This document shows positions 23,511 to 34,495 of a stretch of 64,000 nucleotides of DNA, piece by piece. How positions within the stretch are numbered: position 1 is the stretch's first letter; each line of letters begins with the position of its first letter. The position numbers were made by a program, and so were the translations under genes. The stretch comes from Calamus simplicifolius (taxonomy: Eukaryota > Streptophyta > Magnoliopsida > Arecales > Arecaceae). The notes below the pieces were generated by a model. The model worked only from the letters and a program-made list of their open reading frames with translations. It ran no database searches and was not told where the DNA came from. The stretch spans positions 287,327 to 351,326 of the forward strand of contig UESW01001687.1 of the NCBI GenBank assembly GCA_900491605.1, read 5' to 3'.

Positions 23511-25641
23511 CAGGACTGGACGAAGTTTCTTCTCGCCAAGGTAAAGCCTACTTCGTCTATCGGCAAGACTGAGCCTATATTATGAATTGGCAGGGCCACC
23601 CAGGCCTCCCTCTAATCTAAGCAGAGGCAACTGCCATCTCTGCAAAAGATTAAGCGAAACCATATCACCAAAATGCCCAACCAAAACGAAGTGCTTAAGA
23701 TGTTGCTGGAGATTATGAGCCAGCATTGTCATTTGAAAGGCGATGTACATACAAAATGGCTCTTATGTCGGAACAATACGAATACGTTAGCAAAGGAGTT
23801 AACATCTGATATGGAAAAAAGCAGAATAGCAAAAAGATAATGGTGCAAGAAAAACCTTTCTTTTATTAATAATAAGAGATTATAACCTTTTAAGAGGCAT
23901 TACAAGTGTATCATAGCACATAAAATAAAAGAAAATAAATCGAAAGGCTCGGGTGAGCAGTTCCAATCGATGATGTTGCTTTTGCTTTTGATCCAAGAAA
24001 TCAGAGAAACCAGGCAGCTCCGTTGAGTTGCTAGTTAATGCCAAAGAACAACGGAAGCCATCCCACGGCCCCCAATTGGATGAACTAAGGGATCCAAACT
24101 GGACTAAAAGCCCATGGATGCCGATGCCGAGGCTCCCCCAATCAGTGCGCTGAGTTGCTAGTCACTTCCCAAGAATATAGACAGCAACCCAGCGCCGCTT
24201 ACCTTCCCCCTCATTAAGAGCTGGATGATGGATCCCCGAACGGATGGACTAAGGGACCCAATACGATGTTTCACCGAGATGGATTGAGGAGGAAGGGAAG
24301 TTCATGGAAGCCAGGGGCCCATAGATGTTTGCATTTCCAATGGTCTGAAGGGACCCATGGCAAGTGAAAAGAGCCACACCGAGAGCACATGCATGTGCTC
24401 CCTGTATAACCCCTGTATTCATCCATGTGCGCTCTCCGTATGACCTCTGAGACTCTTCCTCTGAGGACTACTTTCTCTTCAGCAACTTCTCCGTCACCCC
24501 AACTTTCGAAGGGGAAACTTGATCTCACCACCCTCGACTTCAATAAGGAAGAAGCCATGAAAGTCTCTCTCAAATTCACATAAAGTGAAAAGAGCCACAC
24601 CAAGAGCACATGCATGTGCTCCCTGTATGACCCCTGTATTCGTCCCTGTGCGCTCTCCGTATGACCTCTGAGACTCTTCCTCTGAGGACTACTTTCTCTT
24701 CAACAACTTCTCCGTCGCCCCAACTTTCGAAGGGGAAACTTGATCTCACCACCCTCGACTTCAATAAGGAAGAAGCCATGAAAGTCTCTCTCAATTCACA
24801 TAGCAAGAAAATTTCTCGGATGCACTTAGGCGCTTTCTGCTCCCCCTTTTCATAGGCAACAAACCCAGAACAACCATTACTAAAGAGGGGACTTTGGAAT
24901 TCGAGACGCCGTTGCCACACCGTGCCCAGAGCCGTGTGGCACGCCAAAATAAAACTCGCATCCCGATATATTGGGTGCACCTTGCATGCCATGACAAAAG
25001 ATGAAAGATTTTCTTTCGATCTCGAATCAAAAGCTTTAAATGCCAAAAACTGCAGGCCGTGACGAAAGACGAAAGATTTCCTTTCGATCTCGAATCAAGA
25101 GCTTTAAATGTCAAAAACTGCCTGTAGATCTTCAGGGATACGAATAGGCCTGGGAGTTCTCTGCAAAAATTGTATGGTCCAATAGCGATCAAATGCTTGA
25201 AGAATACAAAAAGTAAACTCACATCGAGAGGGATAAGGCATTAAATGAAAGTAAATGCCTTGGATAGAGGTAGGGCATACCTCGGCCAACATAAATCGCA
25301 TTCTATACTTCGACCAAGTTAAATAAACCCTCTCTCTTTTTTTAATGAAACTAAGTTATTGCCCCATACTTTGGCAATGCCGAGCTATCCCTTATACCCC
25401 GGCAAAGCCGGGCTATTCACATCTTTCAGCAAATTCGGCCGAGGCAATCTCAACGAAAAAATGGGACTACTCATTCAGCTCCGTAAAAGGCCGAATTTCA
25501 ACAAGGCATGGACGAGTTGAAAACTCATTTAGAACACAAACAGTAAAACGGTGAAACACAGAAGTAAAATAAGATGATTTGTTTATGTCCTAATGACACC
25601 CATATTACGAAAATAAAGTGAAAGTACAGAAGAACAAATAT
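23511..25641 (+). other. Non-coding 3' region of the Tat element
   Basis: No convincing gene is present. The stretch holds a 221-bp tandem duplication (24363-24803), a 61-65-bp duplication near 24990-25110, and AT-rich sequence around 23860-23940 that, on the minus strand, could serve as a 3' end for the antisense gene. Short open stretches on the minus strand here come from the duplication and look like chance. Confidence 0.55.
24363..24803 (+). repeat. 221-bp tandem duplication
   Basis: Two copies start with AGTGAAAAGAGCCACACC at 24363 and 24584 and run to about 24583 and 24803, with few differences. Similar minus-strand open frames in both copies follow from the duplication. Confidence 0.88.
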
Positions 25642-27430
25642 CTAAATCTTATCACTAGGTCCTAAGGATGGATCCTCCTCGGCAAGTATCTGTGAGGCCC
25701 CGGCTTCCTCTACATTAGGTCTTGGAGTCTCCGATCCTCTGGAAATTTCTGCAGGAGCTTCTGTCGAGTCTCCTTCTGGGGCCACTTCAAAATCAATACC
25801 GGGGACATCCTCATCATCATTGTTGTCATCAGATGGAGAGGTCACCGCCATTGCTTCAGCCATCGATGATGGGAAATAATACCCCTCATCCTCCAGAAAT
25901 GAGAGGTTGAGATCTGGGTACTCCTGAATTATCCTCATCCGAACCTTGCTTGCCCTGACTTTATACGCCTCTTTTGAAACTTGAATCCACCCATGGGCAA
26001 ATTCCTCTGAACCCTTATATTTCTCGACTGCTAGAGCGATCTCATCATCTATCTCAGATACCCGATGCTCCAGCTCAGAGAACTTCTCTCAGCTGAAGGT
26101 TAAATCCTTATTTAGAGCCATTATTTGATCGGTCACCTCAGCTCTGACTTTGTCCAACTGAGACAGAAATGAAAACAACAAACAAAGCAGATGATCATAT
26201 CAGTTTTGCCTACGAGAAAAAGATGGACCATGGTACAAAAACAGCAACAAGAACATACCTCTTTGGCGCAGCAAGCAGCCTCGGCTTCAGCTTTTTAGCT
26301 CTCTTCCGAGCCTTCTCCCTCTCTTTTTTATACTTGCCCATCTCCTTTCAGGCATGTTCAAGGTCCATCCTATCCCTGGATCCATCAGATCGCACTTGAC
26401 GCAGCTCGGCTGTAAGGTCAATTACCTGCTTCTGACAGGACTCAAGCCGAGCTTCGAGATGAGATCTCTCTTCAGCGGCCCTACTGTTGAGGAGCTCAAC
26501 CTCCTTTTGAGCTTCTCCTTGGAACTTCGACAGTTCCAACTAGGCTTCGTTAGCCATTTTTTGAGCCTTCCCAAGCTCAGCCACCTCCGCCCGCATCCGT
26601 GATGCCTCGGATCGGGCATCCTCACCCAACCATTTGGCCTCGTCAAGCTCGGCTCATGCTTTGGCCAACTCCTCCGAATGCTGACTGATCGAGCTTACCT
26701 TGCGTGAAGTAACTCAACTTCACGCGTGATCCATCCATTGTAATCCTAGACTGTAGACAGACGTCGGAAAAGCTCTCGCTGAAGAAGGATCGCCTAAAGT
26801 TGAACCAAATAGTTAGGTTCAGTAAGACACGCATAGCATTTGAAGAAGGAATAAAAGGAAAAAGAACTTACCCAAACACAGAAAGTGTTCATGTCCCTTA
26901 AAATGTATGATTCAGGGACCAATGCGCAGCCTATCAAGTCAGAAGGCAATTCAAATCCCTCGATAGAAATGAAAATCTCCCGGTGGCTGCTCTCTCCCTC
27001 TTCAGGGTAGGTGACATTTCCTCTCTCGCAAAGAACACTGAAAAGATTGCCTCGAGCATAAGGGTCAAGAAAATAACTAAGCATGCTTATTTCTTCTTCA
27101 TCGCCTATCGACATCCGCGAGGGTCCCGGCTCTTCCTCCCTCATCGAGGGAGCCTCTATTTCGCCCAAAGGGTCTCTTCTTTCCCCTTCTTCCTCCTCCA
27201 CCCTGTGAGAAGGCCCTGGCTCGTCCATCCTCTTCGGGGGACTCTCTGCTCTACCTGAAGGACCATCATCTCTCCCTTCCTCCTCTTTGATCCTGCAAGG
27301 GGGAGTCTCTGTTGGAGGTGGGACGACAGTCGTTGCAAGCATCGCCGCCAATTCTTCAAAGGAAGCCTCTTTCAACCCTTGCTGGCTCATGGAGCCCTCC
27401 CCTTCAGGGTAGGGTACGTCGGTGACCATG
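25642..27430 (-). pseudogene. Antisense spliced ORF of the Tat element (coiled-coil protein, 5' end lost)
   Basis: Read on the minus strand, exon-like blocks are about 26872-27430, 26699-26793, 26259-26690 and 25642-26157. Splice signals are visible: GTAAGT at 26871-26866, GTAAGC at 26698, GTATGT at 26258, and a CTCAG acceptor ending at 26158. The first block is acidic and Pro-rich (EEEGRDD, EPGPSR); the middle block is a Glu/Lys/Arg-rich probable coiled coil (AEERSHLEARLESCQKQ); the last has YPDLNLSFLEDEG and an acidic tail ending GPSDKI. This resembles the C-terminal part of proteins annotated as putative gypsy-type transposon, an extra ORF of Tat elements (family knowledge, unverified). 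At least three in-frame stops (two near 26545-26655, one near 26094) indicate decay. The 5' part is cut off at the junction. Confidence 0.6.
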
Positions 27431-27885
27431 GTTACCTTCGGTTGCATTCGGTTACCTTCGGTTGCCTTTTGTTGCCTTTGGTTTAAATTCGGTTGCATTC
27501 GGTTGCCTTCGGATTTCTGGCTTATTCAATTTGAATAAACCCCTGGCTAAGTCCCTTGTATTTGGAGATTGATGTTCCCTTGCCTCTTATCTTGGTATAC
27601 TAATTTTATGGAGTTGGCATGCTAATCCTAAAAGCTCTCTACCAATTCTCAGGCTCCCTATCTTGGCATGCTAACGAGTTGTGTTGGAATTCTAGTTTTA
27701 AAACTCTTTCGGTAGCTCCCTGGCATCTTTTCTTGGCATTCCAATTTCAAGATTTTGGAATACCGATTCTAGTGATGGTTTGGTAGCTCCCTGGCATCTT
27801 TTTCTTGGCATTTCAATTTCAAGTTTTTGGAATACCGATTCTAGTGATGGTTTGGTAGCTCCCTGGCATCTTTTCTTGGCATTCC
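27430..27885 (+). repeat. 5' LTR of element D, left fragment (truncated)
   Basis: It matches the 3' LTR from about 47560 onward: TTCGGTTGC/TTACC short repeats, then the TTGGAATACCGATT repeats. It is cut on the left at the Tat junction and on the right by element C, which inserted at ATTCC (27881-27885). Confidence 0.8.
27881..27885 (+). other. Target site duplication of element C, left copy
   Basis: ATTCC immediately before TGTTGAGAAATT. The same five bases follow the 3' LTR of element C at 38304-38308. Confidence 0.92.
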
Positions 27886-28267
27886 TGTTGAGAAATTATT
27901 GAAACATAATTGCCCCAACTTATTGATTTTGATGATTTCCAAAAGACATTGCTTTACTTTCTAAAAGGCTATGAACATGTTAAGTCAATCAATGAAATAT
28001 TGAGCAATTTCAAATTGGAAACTATGAACTATTAAAAATATAATGAGTTTCTTGAATCAATTGAATATATGTTTCAGTGAGCTATACTTATGAATTCAAA
28101 AATGATTTTATATATCAATCTTTTAAAGATCAATGACTTAATGAGAATGCTTTGAAATTGAGCTTTACTGTTAAAACAACATTATCTAAGTCAAATTTAT
28201 ATTTCAAAGTTGGTTGGGATGATTTTCAAAGCAAATCAGAATGTTTTCTGATTTTTGTATCAGTCCC

Positions 28268-28523
28268 GAGCCGACTCGAGAGTTTCCGAGTCGACTCCTG
28301 AACTTTCTCGAGCCGACTCGTGACTGAGCGAGCCGACTCGACTCAGACGGCAGAAAGACTCATTTTTGAGTGCTTCTCGAGTCGACTCCCAGCTTTTCGC
28401 GAGTCGACTCCTGAAAGTCAAGAGTCGACTCCCAGATTTTCGCGAGTCGACCCCTGAAACTCATTTTTTGGTGCGTTCTGGATTCGATTGCTCGAGCCGA
28501 CTCGCACAGTCCCGAGCCGACTC
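28268..28523 (+). promoter_or_regulatory. Palindrome array in U3 of element C (5' LTR)
   Basis: Copies start at 28268, 28288, 28310, 28330, 28379, 28401, 28422, 28444, 28494 and 28514. Spacing is 20-22 bp within groups of four, four and two, and 49-50 bp between groups. Cores alternate GAGCCGACTC and GAGTCGACTC. The array ends about 110 bp upstream of the TATA box, a typical place for transcription-factor sites (inference). The 3' LTR has the same array near 37046-37295. Confidence 0.65.
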
Positions 28524-28632
28524 CCCGACTTCTGGGCGGAAATTTTTTGAGTTGACACATCAGCTCCAACGGATATATTTTTGAATAACGGTTATTTTTC
28601 TTTGTTTCTAACGGCTATATTGTTTCAGAATC

Positions 28633-28644
28633 TATAAATAGAGG
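28633..28644 (+). promoter_or_regulatory. TATA box of element C 5' LTR
   Basis: CTATAAATAGAG, with a purine-rich transcribed leader downstream; repeated in the 3' LTR near 37410. The start site is expected about 30 bp downstream (inference). Confidence 0.7.
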
Positions 28645-29528
28645 AGCCATTCAACAAAGAAAGAAGAGAGAAGATCTATATTGAGAATCATTCAGTAAGA
28701 AATTCAAAAGAGGGAAAAACAGAGTGTTATTAGAAAAATCTTTTGCTTAAGAAGAAAGATTCAAAAGGAGTGAAATCCAAGAGAAAGATTCGTGCACTCC
28801 AGAGCTCCTTCTACAAAAGATTCAAGAGGAGATCCAACACTTTCAAGAGCAAATCAAAGATCTTCCACATTCAAAGAAAAGGGAGAAAAAGCTTCAACCC
28901 AACTCCAAAGCTCAAATCTGTGGAGAATCGGTGCTGAGGCCTGATTCAACATCAAGAGGAGTTGAAGGAAGGAATCCAAAGAAGCCAAGCCAGCTCTCAA
29001 GCTTTATATATTCAGGCTTTTCTAAACTCAATTTTTATTTTGAAATATCTGCTCAAAAAGGAGCTGCTTGTAATTAAACTCATTTTATTTGTTTGAATCT
29101 AGTTTAATCTGAGGGATTAAACTAGAGGAGGTTGTTAAACCTCGGTACAAGCTAGGTTTAGCTTGTGTTAGGGTTTGGTGCCGGTGAGCCCGTGTAAAAT
29201 CGGCTGGGTTCGTTGTGATCCCGGAAAACAACAAGTTTGAGTTGTGAACTTGGAAAACAACTCGGCTGTAATCTAGAGAGATTATAGTGTGGACCCAAGT
29301 GAGTCTTGGGAGTGGACGTAGGTGTTGGTTGCACCGAACCACTATAAAAATATCTTGTGTTTGCCGTGCCTAATTGTCTCTTCTCTATCTCTCATATACT
29401 TGTGTTTGTGCTTTGCTTATTAGTTAATCCTTTCACTTGCACATCTCATTTTAAATTGCTTAAAAGTCTTAAATTTTTTAAGAACCCAATTCACCCCCCC
29501 CTCTTGGGTTGCCATCTGGGCCAACAAT

Positions 29529-29540
29529 TGGTATCAGAGC
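29529..29540 (+). promoter_or_regulatory. Primer-binding site of element C (tRNA-iMet type)
   Basis: TGGTATCAGAGC, two bases after the 5' LTR end. Confidence 0.93.
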
Positions 29541-29589
29541 ATAGTGCTCATTTAGAGTTTGATCTCACGATCAAGAGCTAAAGGTCATT

Positions 29590-30741
29590 ATGGCAACACA
29601 AAGTGGTTCTAGTTTTGCTGAAGGTCATTCTACGAATAGACCTCCACTCTTTAATGGCTCAAACTATTCTTATTGGAAAGCTAGAATGAGGATATTCATT
29701 CAAGCTTCTGATTATGAGCTTTGGGGTGTTATATTAAATGGACCTAGTACACCCACACACCTTATTGATGGCACTATTGTTCCAAAGCCCGAAAGGGATT
29801 GGAATGATAATGATAGGAGAATGGCTCAACTTAATGCCAAAGCCATTAATATCTTATATTGTTCCTTAGATTCAAATGAATTCAACCGCATCTCTACTTG
29901 TAATTCCGCTAAAGAAATATGGGATAGGTTGGAAGTCACACATGAAGGAACAAACCAAGTAAAAGAATCAAAGATAAATATCTTGGTTCATAAATATGAA
30001 TTGTTCACAATGGAACAAACTGAAACCATCACATGCATGTTCACTAGATTCACCGATATAGTGAATGGTTTGAAAAGTTTAGGAAAAGTTTATACTAATG
30101 CTGATCTTGTTCGCAAAATACTCAGGTCATTGCCAAGATCGTGGGAAGCAAAAGTCACAGCAATCCAAGAAGCCAAAGACCTCAATGCACTACCCTTAGA
30201 GGAGCTTCTAGGATCTCTCATGACCCACGAATTGACAATGAGGCAGCATGTTGAGGAGGAAACAAAAAGAAGGAAAACTTTTGCCCTCAAGACTGCAGAA
30301 TTGGAAGAGAGCAGCAGTGATGATAGTGATGAAGATAATGATGAAACTGCTCTCTTGGCCAAGAAGTTCAGAAGATTTTTGAGGAAAAAGAAACCCTTCC
30401 AAAAACATAAATTTGGAAACAAAATGGAAGGAGAAAAGGAAAAGGAAAAGAAAGATAAGGACAAGGACAAAGAGAAAGACCCCTTGATCTGTTATGAGTG
30501 TAAGAAACCGGGGCATTATCGATATGATTGTCCACAATTGAAAAAGACCTTCAAGAAAAAGAAGAAGGCATATGTTGCAACATGGACTGACAGCAATGAA
30601 TCTTCTTCCGAAGAAGAAGAACAAAAAGAGGTTGCAAATATTTGTTTCATGGCCAACGACGACGACAATGACGAGGTAAGTTCCGAAACCTCCGACAATG
30701 ATTTACATTTGATGAAATGTTTGAAGCTTTTAATGAACTAA
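29590..30741 (+). CDS. gag of element C (383 codons open)
   Basis: Capsid/nucleocapsid protein of the element. It starts at ATG 29590 (MATQSGSSF), 50 bp after the primer site. Residues 20-50 carry LFNGSNYSYWKARM; residues 80-215 are the copia gag core (WDRLEVTHEG, LVHKYELF, LPLEELLGSLM); 235-255 is a Ser/Asp/Glu-rich patch; 258-298 is a very Lys-rich stretch; 301-314 is the CCHC knuckle (CYECKKPGHYRYDC); an acidic Ser-rich tail follows. The open frame ends at 30741, where a one-base loss near 30700 appears to shift it out of the frame that continues in A and D. Confidence 0.92.
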   Translation: MATQSGSSFAEGHSTNRPPLFNGSNYSYWKARMRIFIQASDYELWGVILNGPSTPTHLIDGTIVPKPERDWNDNDRRMAQLNAKAINILYCSLDSNEFNRISTCNSAKEIWDRLEVTHEGTNQVKESKINILVHKYELFTMEQTETITCMFTRFTDIVNGLKSLGKVYTNADLVRKILRSLPRSWEAKVTAIQEAKDLNALPLEELLGSLMTHELTMRQHVEEETKRRKTFALKTAELEESSSDDSDEDNDETALLAKKFRRFLRKKKPFQKHKFGNKMEGEKEKEKKDKDKDKEKDPLICYECKKPGHYRYDCPQLKKTFKKKKKAYVATWTDSNESSSEEEEQKEVANICFMANDDDNDEVSSETSDNDLHLMKCLKLLMN

Positions 30742-31351
30742 TGATAGATTTTAAATTGTTGAAAAAGAAATTTAAATCTGTGAAAAATGATAATGTTAGT
30801 TTAGCTAAAAGTAAAAATGAATTAGCTTTAGAAGTTAAAAATTAACTAATGAAAAAGAAGACCTTAGGAAAGAAAGAGATAATCTTAATCAAGAATTAGA
30901 TTCATTAAAATCTGAAACTACAAACTTAACTAAAGACTTAAAAGATGAAATAGAAACTCTAGCTTTAGATAAAGAACAGCAAGCTAAAGAAATTGACTCT
31001 CTTAAGAAAGATGTTAAAAAATATAAGGACATTGTTGAGAAATTCACATTAAGTTCAACTAAACTTAACATGATCCTAGATAGTCAAAAAGCTGTTTTTG
31101 ATAAAGCTGGGCTAGGATATAACACACTAAGAAAACAGAAATCACTAAAGAATATTTTTGTAAAAGCCAACCAAGGTAATATAACTTGTTTTAAATGTAA
31201 TGAAAAAGGTCACAAATCCTTTGAATGCAAAACATTAAACAACAACAAGCTAAAATATTAAAGCTAAGAAAATATGGGTTCCGAAAGGAACAATTTTTGT
31301 GTCTACTAACCATGAAGGACCCAAGAAAGCTTGGGTACCTAAACATAAAGT
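30742..31351 (+). pseudogene. gag-pol linker of element C: coiled coil and second zinc knuckle (broken)
   Basis: The reading frame is Lys/Glu/Asn-rich with heptad-like Leu spacing, so a coiled coil is likely, and breaks near 30840. The segment at 31070-31261 contains SQKAVFDKAGLGYNTLRKQK and a second CCHC knuckle (CFKCNEKGHKSFEC, 31187-31228). The same linker exists in A (about 2380-2860) and D (about 40760-41230). A frame change near 31260 separates it from protease. Confidence 0.75.
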
Positions 31352-34300
31352 TTGATGATATTGCAGGAATGTCTTGTAGCCAAAAGATCAAACAAGAAGT
31401 GGTATCTTGATAGCGGCTGCTCAAGACATATGACGGGTGACAAAGAGGAATTCATCACCCTAGAAGCAAATGTAGGTGGAGTTGTGACATTTGGCGATAA
31501 CGGTAAAGGTCAAATCTTGGGCCTTGGTAAAGTTCGCATAACTCCATCCATAACTATTGAAGATGTACTTTATGTTAATGGTTTGAAGCATAATCTAATT
31601 AGCATAAGTCAATTATGTGATAAAAACTTTAATGTTTCTTTTAAATCTTCTTTATGCACTGTAACTAATTCTATTGATGATAGCATTGTTTTTACTGGAT
31701 ATAGGTTTGGCAATATATACTTAGTTGACACAGACAAAACTTCTAAGAGTAGTCATTGCCTAATTTCTGATAATGCTAACATTAATGATATTAGTTGGTT
31801 GTGGCATCGTAGATTAGGTCATGCAAGCACACACCTTATTTCAAAACTAATTAAAATGGATTTAGTTAAAGATTTACCTAAATTAAAGTTTGAAGATAAT
31901 AAAATATGTGATGCATGTCAACTTGGAAAACAAACTAGAAGTTCATTTAAATCTAAAAATATTGTTTCAACTTCTAGGGGACTAGAGCTACTTCACATGG
32001 ACCTATTTGGACCAACTAGAACTACAAGTCTAGGAGGAAAGAAATATGGCCTAGTGATTGTAGATGATTACTCTAGATATACTTGGGTAATGTTTTTAGC
32101 TCACAAAGATGAGACTTTCTCGATGTTCCTGAAATTTTTCAAGAAAGTCACAAATGAGAAAAACACTACTATAGTATCTCTAAGAAGTGATCATGGAACA
32201 GAATTTGAAAACCACTTATTTGAAAATTTCTGCACTGAAAATGGAATTAATCATAATTTTTCAGCCCCTAGGACTCCACAACAAAACGGTGTAGTTGAAA
32301 GAAAGAACAGAACTTTAGAAGACATGGCCCGTACCATGCTATGTGAAAGCAACTTACCAAAGTATTTTTGGGCGGAAGCAATTAACACAGCATGTTACAT
32401 CTTAAACAGAGCTTTAATAAGACCAATATTAAAGAAAACACCTTATGAATTATGGAATGAAAGAAAACCAACTATAAAATACTTTCATGCATTTGGATGT
32501 AAATGTTTCATTCATAATAATGGTAAAAACAACTTAGGAAAATTTGATGCTAAATCTGATGAAGGAATTTTTCTAGGTTATTCAACAACTAGTAAGGCAT
32601 ATAGAATCTTTAACAAGAGAACCCTAGTAGTTGAAGAATCCATTCATGTAGTTTTTAATGAATCTTTAGCAACTAGATCTGAAAAGATTGATGATGAGGA
32701 AGATACAAACCTAATTGAAAAAGATCTTGAAAAACTTAATATTGAAGTATCTTCTAATCATGAAATAGAAGCTAAAGATAATGATTCACATAAGGATGAT
32801 GATGTTAATATGATCATAATGATGTAGATCTTCCAAGAGACTGGAAATATGCACATAGTCATCCTAAGGAATTGATTATAGGCGATCCATCTCAAGGAAT
32901 AAGGACTAGATCATACATGAGAAATATTAGTAATCATCTTGCATTTGTTTCACAAATTGAACCTAAAACTATAGAAGAAGCTGAAAAAGATAATAATTGG
33001 ATGTTAGCAATGCAAGAAGAACTGAATCAATTTACTAGAAATAATGTTTGGACCTTAGTTGAAAGACCTAAAAACCATTCAACTATAGGAACTAAATGGG
33101 TTTTTAGAAATAAGTTAGATGAAAATGGTATAGTAATTAGAAACAAAGCTAGACTGGTTGCTAAAGGATATAGTCAAGAAGAAGGTATTGATTTTGATGA
33201 AACCTTTGCACCTGTAGCTAGACTAGAAGCCATTAGACTTTTACTTGCATTTGCATGTCATATGAACATTAACCTATTTCAAATGGATGTAAAAAGCGCA
33301 TTTTTAAATGGACTTATTAATGAAGAAGTCTATGTAGAACAACCACCAGGTTTTGAAGACCACGAGTTTTCAAATCACGTTTTTAAATTGCACAAAGCTT
33401 TATATGGTTTGAAACAAGCACCTAGAGCTTGGTATGATAGGTTAAGCAAATTTCTAATAGAAAATGATTTTACAAGAGGAAATGTTGATAAAACCTTGTT
33501 TTTAAAAAGAAAAAGTAAAGATTTACTAGTAGTACAAATATACGTAGATGACATTATTTTTGGTGCTACTAACGAATCTCTCTGTCAAGAATTTGCAAAG
33601 TTAATGCAGGGAGAATTCGAGATGAGCATGATGGGAGAACTCAACTTCTTCCTTGGACTCCAGATCAAACAATGCAAGGAGGGAATTTTTATCAACCAAA
33701 CCAAGTACACAAGAGAACTACTCAAAAAGTTTGGTATGGAAACAATGAAACCCCTTGGAACACCAATGAGTCCTTCATGCAAGCTAGACAAAGACGAAGA
33801 AGGTAAGAAGGTTGATCAAAAGTATTATCGAGGTATTATCGGATCCCTTCTCTATTTAACAGCAAGTAGACCTGATATAATGTTTGCAGTATGTTTGTGT
33901 GCTAGATTTCAAGCTGAACCTAAAGAATCACACTTAATAGCTGTTAAAAGAATATTAAGATATCTAAATGGCACAAAAGATGTAGGTTTATGGTATTCTA
34001 GAGACTCACATTAAACCTAATTGCATATTCAGATTCTGATTATGCCGGATGTAAAATTGATAGAAAAAGCACAAGTGGTGCATGCCATTTCTTAGGAAGT
34101 AACTTAATCACATGGTTTAGCAAAAAGCAAAATTCAGTTGCATTATCAACTACTGAAGCTGAATATGTAGCAGCTGGAAGTTGCTGTGCGCAAATCCTAT
34201 GGATTAAGCGACAACTTGAGATTATGGTATCAAACCTAATAAGACACCCATAAAATGTGATAATACTAGTGCAATCAATTTAACAAAAAATCCAATTCAA

Positions 34301-34495
34301 CACTCAAGAACAAAACACATAGAAATTAGATATCATTTTATAAGAGAACATGTAGCTAATGATGAAATTTGTTTAGATTATGTAAACACTGAAGAACAAT
34401 TAGCTGACATCTTAACAAAACCCCTAAGTGAAGAAAGTTTGAATATCTTAGAGGAGAATTAGGAATTTGTAATCCTTTTGAATAAATTTTGAAAT
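31352..34495 (+). pseudogene. pol of element C: PR-INT-RT-RNaseH (near-intact, few frameshifts)
   Basis: The first open block, 31352-32827 (491 codons), holds protease (DSG at residues 20-22), the integrase zinc motif (H152, H157, C186, C189), and the integrase triad D217, D280, E316 (D-x35-E). The second block, 32872-34014 (380 codons), holds RT (QMDV Asp at residue 139, YVDD at 224-227) and the connection. The RNase H part then continues in other frames to the stop TAA 34493-34495. Breaks: near 32810-32830, about 34010, about 34217 and about 34438. All are consistent with single-base losses. It would supply all four enzymes if it were intact, but this copy as sequenced lacks a continuous RNase H. 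Confidence 0.93.

Larger units (their letters stand above)
16490..27430 (+). mobile_element. Tat-lineage Ty3/gypsy element, 3' end lost
   Basis: The order is 5' LTR, primer site, gag, PR-RT-RNaseH, second (archaeal-type) RNase H, INT, a 65-bp tandem array, a long non-coding stretch, and an antisense coiled-coil gene. RT before INT shows Ty3/gypsy order. The second RNase H and the 3' tandem repeats and extra ORF are hallmarks of the Tat/Ogre group. No 3' LTR is present: sequence changes at about 27430 to the LTR repeat of element D. Many stop codons show that it is dead. Confidence 0.85.
27886..29526 (+). repeat. 5' LTR of element C
   Basis: It begins TGTTGAGAAATTATTG and ends GGCCAACA. U3 carries ten GAGYCGACYC palindromes (28268-28523), and a TATA box TATAAATAGAGG follows at 28635. 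The leader is purine-rich. The block from about 29175 to 29345 (GTGGACGTAGGTG, GCACCGAACCACTATAAA) is shared with element A and partly with D. Confidence 0.95.

Noticed and set aside
24271..25301. Three overlapping minus-strand ORFs
   Set aside because: They arise from the 221-bp tandem duplication, so their similarity to each other is not evidence of a gene.
30090..30624. Long minus-strand ORFs opposite the gag of element C
   Set aside because: They are shadows of the Lys/Glu-rich gag (read as Phe/Leu/Ser-rich) with no motif of their own.
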